A stretch of 8,003 bases of DNA from Pseudomonas sp. UBA5782 (GTDB lineage Bacteria > Pseudomonadota > Gammaproteobacteria > Pseudomonadales > Pseudomonadaceae). The DNA lies in contig DIEE01000134.1 in NCBI GenBank assembly GCA_002418465.1, forward strand, positions 455 to 8,457, read 5' to 3'. Both the position numbers and the translations under genes were made by a program. Below the pieces are notes generated by a model. It did not search any database. It saw nothing but the letters and a program-made list of their open reading frames with translations, and had not been told where the DNA came from. The stretch's first letter is position 1; every line of letters starts with the position of its first letter. Positions 5,104-8,003 of the stretch are shown piece by piece.

Positions 5104-7905
5104 ATGAAGCGACCGAAGGCTTTCAAGAACAACAATCGGGGCTACATCGATCCAGCCACGGCGGGCTGGATGACCATTGGCGCGTCGCTGGTACTGGGCG
5201 CGCTTATCACCATCGCGGTGTCCGTCGTCACTGAGCATTTCTACAAGCGCCAGCTGCAGGAACGCTTCGAGCTGGCCGCCGTCGAGCGCGCCAGTCTGGT
5301 CCAGGAACGCCTGATCGATCAGACCCAGCGGCTGGATGCGCTGCGGCGCTTCTTCGTTTTCTCCAAGGAAGTCGATCGCAGATCCTTCGAGGGTTTCAGC
5401 GAACCGCTGCTCAACGATACCTTCGCGCTCTCCTGGTATCCACGCGTCGAAGGCGAGGCGCGTGGCGCCTTCGAAACGGCGGCGCGGCAGGACGGCCTGG
5501 CCGACTTCAGCATCAGCGAGCAGGCCGAGCCGCAGGGCCAGAGCCAGACGCTGCGCCCGGCCGCCGAGCGTGGCGAGTATTTCCCGCTGCTCTACAGCAT
5601 CTCGCACCAGGCGCCGCGCCGGCCGCTGGGCTTCGACCTGATTTCCTACGCATCGCTGCGGCCGCTGCTCGAGCGTGCAAGGCTGGAAAACCGCACGATC
5701 ATTTCCGAAGGCGTGGCGCTGTTCAGCAGTCGCCGCGCCAATGACCGCGGGCTGCTGATCTTCGCGCCGGTCTATCGGGCGAGCGGCGTGGCGTCGCACG
5801 AGCCGTTGCTGGGCTATGTCGGCGCGCTGGTCAGCCTGGAGAACCTGATGGAGTCGGGGATTTCCGAGAAGAGCCGGCACAATCTGGTGGTCGAGCTGTA
5901 CGACGTGACGGCCGATTCGCCACAGCCGCTGTACCGCGCCGAAGACCAGGCCGCGCGCAGCGAACTGCGCTACAACCTCGAATTCCCGCTGGAGAATCGC
6001 CAGTTCGAGCTGAGCATCCGGCCGACCGCGCTGTTCATGCGCGCCAACCAGTCGCCGCTGGTGATCTGGGTAGTGCTGTTCGGCATCGTCCTCACGCTGC
6101 TGATCAGCGCCTTCCTCTACAGCCTGGTCAACCAGCGCCAGCGCGCCTTGGCGCTGGTCACCGAACGCACCACCGACCTGCGCGTGCGCGAGCAGGAACT
6201 GGCCGCCAGCGAAAGGCGCTGGAGCTTCGCTCTGGACGGCTCGGGCGACGGCGTCTGGGACTGGAACATGCGTAACGACACCATGTTCTTTTCCCAGGCC
6301 TGGAAGAGCGGCCTGGGCTATGCCGATGAGGACATCGGCAACGGCCTCGACGAATGGAGCAAGCGGGTTCATCCGGATGATCTGCAACGCGCCCTGGACA
6401 CCCTGCAGCGCCACTTCGATGGCGAACTGCCAAGCTACGTCTGCGAGTACCGCATGCAGCGCAAGGATGGTAGCTGGGCGTGGATACTCGACCGCGGCAA
6501 GGTGGTCGAGCGCGATGCGCAGGACAAGCCGCTGCGCGCCATCGGCACCCATTCCGACGTCAGCTGGCGCAAGGCGACAGAGCTGGAGCTGGCGCGCGCC
6601 CACGGCCAGCTGAGCAGCCTGCTGGATGCGGCGACCCAGGTCGCGATCGTCGCTGCGGACATGCAGGGTCTGGTGATGACCTTCAACGTCGGCGCCCAGC
6701 GCATGCTCGGCTACTCGGCGCGCGAGGCCATCGGCCAGTTGAACGCGTTGAAGCTGCATGATCCCGACGAGCTGCAACGGCGCGTCGCCGAGGTCAGCGC
6801 CCAGCTCGGCCGGCAGGTCGGCGAGCTGGAAGCGATCGCCATCGAGGCGATCCCGGAGAACCGTCATGACGAGCGCGAATGGACCTTCGTACGGCGTGAC
6901 GGCAGCAGACTCACCGTCAACCTGTTCATCACCGGCATCCGCGGCGATTCCGGGCAACTGGTCGGCTTCCTCGGCATCGCTACCGATATCACCGAGCGAC
7001 GTCGCGTGCGTTCGGCGCTGGAGGCGCGCGACCAGTTGTTGGAGAAACTCAGCTCTCGGGTGCCAGGCGTGATCTGTCAGTATCAACTAAACCCCGACGG
7101 TACATCCTGCTATCCCTACGTCAGCGCGGGTGTCCGAGATGTCTACGAGGTCGAGCCCGAGGCGATACGCAGGGATTCGTCGCTGGCCCTTGAAAGGGTG
7201 CATCCGGACGACCGGATGCAGGTCGAGGAGTCCATCCAGCGCTCGGCCGAACGCCTGTCGTTGTGGACCGAGGACTATCGCGTCTTGCTACCCAGCAAGG
7301 GCTTGCGCTGGCTCCATGCCGAAGCGCTGCCCGAGCGGCTGGCCGACGGCGCGGTGCTCTGGCACGGCTACGTATCCGACATCACCGGGCTGAAGCTGGT
7401 CGAGCAGGAACTGCGCGAGCTGTCGATCACCGATTCGCTGACCGGTGTGTACAACCGTCGCTACTTCCAGCAGCAGCTGGAAATCCAGATCGTGCGCATG
7501 CAGCGCCACGCCGGCGCGTTGTCGGTGGTGATGCTGGATATCGATCGCTTCAAGCAGATCAACGACCAGTTCGGCCACGGCATCGGCGATCTGGTGCTGA
7601 AGAAGATCAGCCAGCGCATCGGTCAGCGGGTGCGTCGCAGCGACGTGTTCTGCCGCCTCGGTGGAGAAGAGTTCGCCGTGCTCTGCCCGGATACCGATCT
7701 GTTGCAGGCAGAGATCCTCGCCCGCGCGCTGCTCGACGAACTGCGCCGCGAAGCGGTGGACGGCGTCGGCGTGGTCACCGCCAGTTTCGGCGTGGCCCTG
7801 TGGCAGTTCGGCGAGGATGCCGACGGACTGCTGCGCCGCGCGGACGCGGGCGTCTACGCGGCGAAGCAGGCGGGCAGGGATCGGGTGGTGGTGAACTACG
7901 GCTGA
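5104..7905 (+). CDS. Membrane diguanylate cyclase: CHASE sensor, three PAS domains, GGDEF
   Basis: The protein should make c-di-GMP from two GTP in the cytoplasm under control of an extracytoplasmic CHASE sensor. It has 933 residues. Order: short basic N-terminus; TM1 (about 22-43); periplasmic CHASE domain (about 65-260; R-L-D-A-L-R-R-F-F at 76-84, L-S-W-Y-P-R-V at 109-115, Y-F-P-L-L-Y-S at 159-165); TM2 (about 318-342); a short helix; PAS1 (about 372-490, with H-P-D-D); PAS2 (about 502-632, ending D-I-T-E-R-R); PAS3 (about 645-768, with H-P-D-D, ending D-I-T-G); GGDEF (about 770-933). The active-site loop is G-G-E-E-F (853-857), a catalytically competent variant. The product-inhibition I-site R-R-S-D (844-847) sits exactly five residues before it. 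D-x-D-x-F-K (812-817) binds metal. No EAL domain. The ATG has AAGAG 6 bases upstream. The 46-base gap after rlmL shows no terminator, so co-transcription is likely. The CHASE ligand cannot be told from sequence. Confidence 0.93.
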   Translation: MKRPKAFKNNNRGYIDPATAGWMTIGASLVLGALITIAVSVVTEHFYKRQLQERFELAAVERASLVQERLIDQTQRLDALRRFFVFSKEVDRRSFEGFSEPLLNDTFALSWYPRVEGEARGAFETAARQDGLADFSISEQAEPQGQSQTLRPAAERGEYFPLLYSISHQAPRRPLGFDLISYASLRPLLERARLENRTIISEGVALFSSRRANDRGLLIFAPVYRASGVASHEPLLGYVGALVSLENLMESGISEKSRHNLVVELYDVTADSPQPLYRAEDQAARSELRYNLEFPLENRQFELSIRPTALFMRANQSPLVIWVVLFGIVLTLLISAFLYSLVNQRQRALALVTERTTDLRVREQELAASERRWSFALDGSGDGVWDWNMRNDTMFFSQAWKSGLGYADEDIGNGLDEWSKRVHPDDLQRALDTLQRHFDGELPSYVCEYRMQRKDGSWAWILDRGKVVERDAQDKPLRAIGTHSDVSWRKATELELARAHGQLSSLLDAATQVAIVAADMQGLVMTFNVGAQRMLGYSAREAIGQLNALKLHDPDELQRRVAEVSAQLGRQVGELEAIAIEAIPENRHDEREWTFVRRDGSRLTVNLFITGIRGDSGQLVGFLGIATDITERRRVRSALEARDQLLEKLSSRVPGVICQYQLNPDGTSCYPYVSAGVRDVYEVEPEAIRRDSSLALERVHPDDRMQVEESIQRSAERLSLWTEDYRVLLPSKGLRWLHAEALPERLADGAVLWHGYVSDITGLKLVEQELRELSITDSLTGVYNRRYFQQQLEIQIVRMQRHAGALSVVMLDIDRFKQINDQFGHGIGDLVLKKISQRIGQRVRRSDVFCRLGGEEFAVLCPDTDLLQAEILARALLDELRREAVDGVGVVTASFGVALWQFGEDADGLLRRADAGVYAAKQAGRDRVVVNYG

Positions 7906-7913
7906 GCGCCGCA

Positions 7914-7937
7914 CGAGCCGCCATCGCTGGCGGCTCG
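7914..7937. terminator. 10-bp hairpin between convergent genes, no U-tract
   Basis: CGAGCCGCCA-TCGC-TGGCGGCTCG is a perfect 10-bp inverted repeat with a 4-base loop (GCGA, a GNRA tetraloop, on the minus strand). It begins 9 bases after the cyclase stop and ends 11 bases before the stop of the minus-strand gene. Its position suggests a shared 3'-end structure for both transcripts. Neither side has a T-tract, so it is more likely an mRNA 3' stabiliser or a weak bidirectional terminator than a strong intrinsic one. Confidence 0.55.
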
Positions 7938-7947
7938 CTGGCGGGCG

Positions 7948-8003
7948 TCAGCGAACGGCGGCGGTGCTGTTGGCGATCTTCGGCTGGCGGTACAGCTCGA
8001 CGA
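7948..8003 (-). CDS. C-terminal 17 residues of a minus-strand gene (runs off right edge)
   Basis: On the minus strand an open frame enters from the right edge and reads VELYRQPKIANSTAAVR before a TGA at 7950-7948. Codon choice suits a real gene, and the stop lies next to a hairpin shared with the convergent cyclase gene, which supports a genuine 3' end. Too little is visible to name it. In P. aeruginosa I recall a DacB-type D-Ala-D-Ala carboxypeptidase (PBP4) beside rlmL, and an L-Y-R/K tail would not be odd for that family, but this is a guess from context. Confidence 0.45.
   Translation of the reverse strand, partial: VELYRQPKIANSTAAVR

Noticed and set aside
4975..7086. A 703-codon open frame on the minus strand opposite rlmL's end and the cyclase gene
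   Set aside because: It is a shadow. The plus strand encodes recognisable CHASE, PAS and GGDEF domains with intact motifs, while the minus-strand product is low-complexity and rich in Gln, Arg and Ala with no family resemblance. Long antisense frames are expected in high-GC DNA.
1..8003. CRISPR arrays, insertion sequences, tRNA or rRNA genes, phage or toxin-antitoxin genes
   Set aside because: I looked for regular repeats, transposase-like frames with terminal repeats, and tRNA cloverleaf signatures and saw none. Gaps are short except 2378-2792.

Overview
The window looks like chromosomal DNA of a Pseudomonas species: high GC throughout, and PyrD, RMF and RlmL sequences that closely match what I know of Pseudomonas proteins, including the 71-residue RMF with a C-terminal extension that enterobacterial RMF lacks. 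The order pyrD - rmf - rlmL is the one I recall from P. aeruginosa. I cannot name the species.

Layout, left to right. (1) 1-611, minus strand: N-terminal 203 codons of an uncharacterised protein that runs off the left edge. (2) 758-979, plus: a 73-residue DUF2835 protein. (3) 1034-2068, plus: pyrD, class 2 dihydroorotate dehydrogenase, with a TATAAT box upstream. (4) 2081-2103: an intrinsic terminator whose U-tract faces the minus strand; it ends rmf and lies between the convergent pyrD and rmf. (5) 2162-2377, minus: rmf, ribosome modulation factor. (6) 2378-2792: about 415 bases without a gene between the divergent rmf and rlmL. On the rmf side it holds a chain of five hairpins (candidate Pseudomonas 'rmf RNA motif' leader) and a hairpin that takes in the rmf Shine-Dalgarno. 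On the rlmL side it holds several hairpins and a terminator-like hairpin plus TTTT that ends 60 bases before the rlmL start. (7) 2793-5057, plus: rlmL, the two-domain 23S rRNA methyltransferase. (8) 5104-7905, plus: a 933-residue membrane diguanylate cyclase (TM-CHASE-TM-PAS-PAS-PAS-GGDEF), probably read through from rlmL. (9) 7914-7937: a 10-bp hairpin between convergent genes, then the last 17 codons of a minus-strand gene leaving the right edge.

The theme is ribosome housekeeping and stationary-phase physiology (rmf, rlmL) next to pyrimidine synthesis (pyrD), with a c-di-GMP signalling gene attached. The coding genes are ordinary. The best candidate for little-described biology is the structured 415-base rmf/rlmL divergent region: a likely cis-regulatory RNA for rmf, and a possible attenuator or small RNA in front of rlmL.
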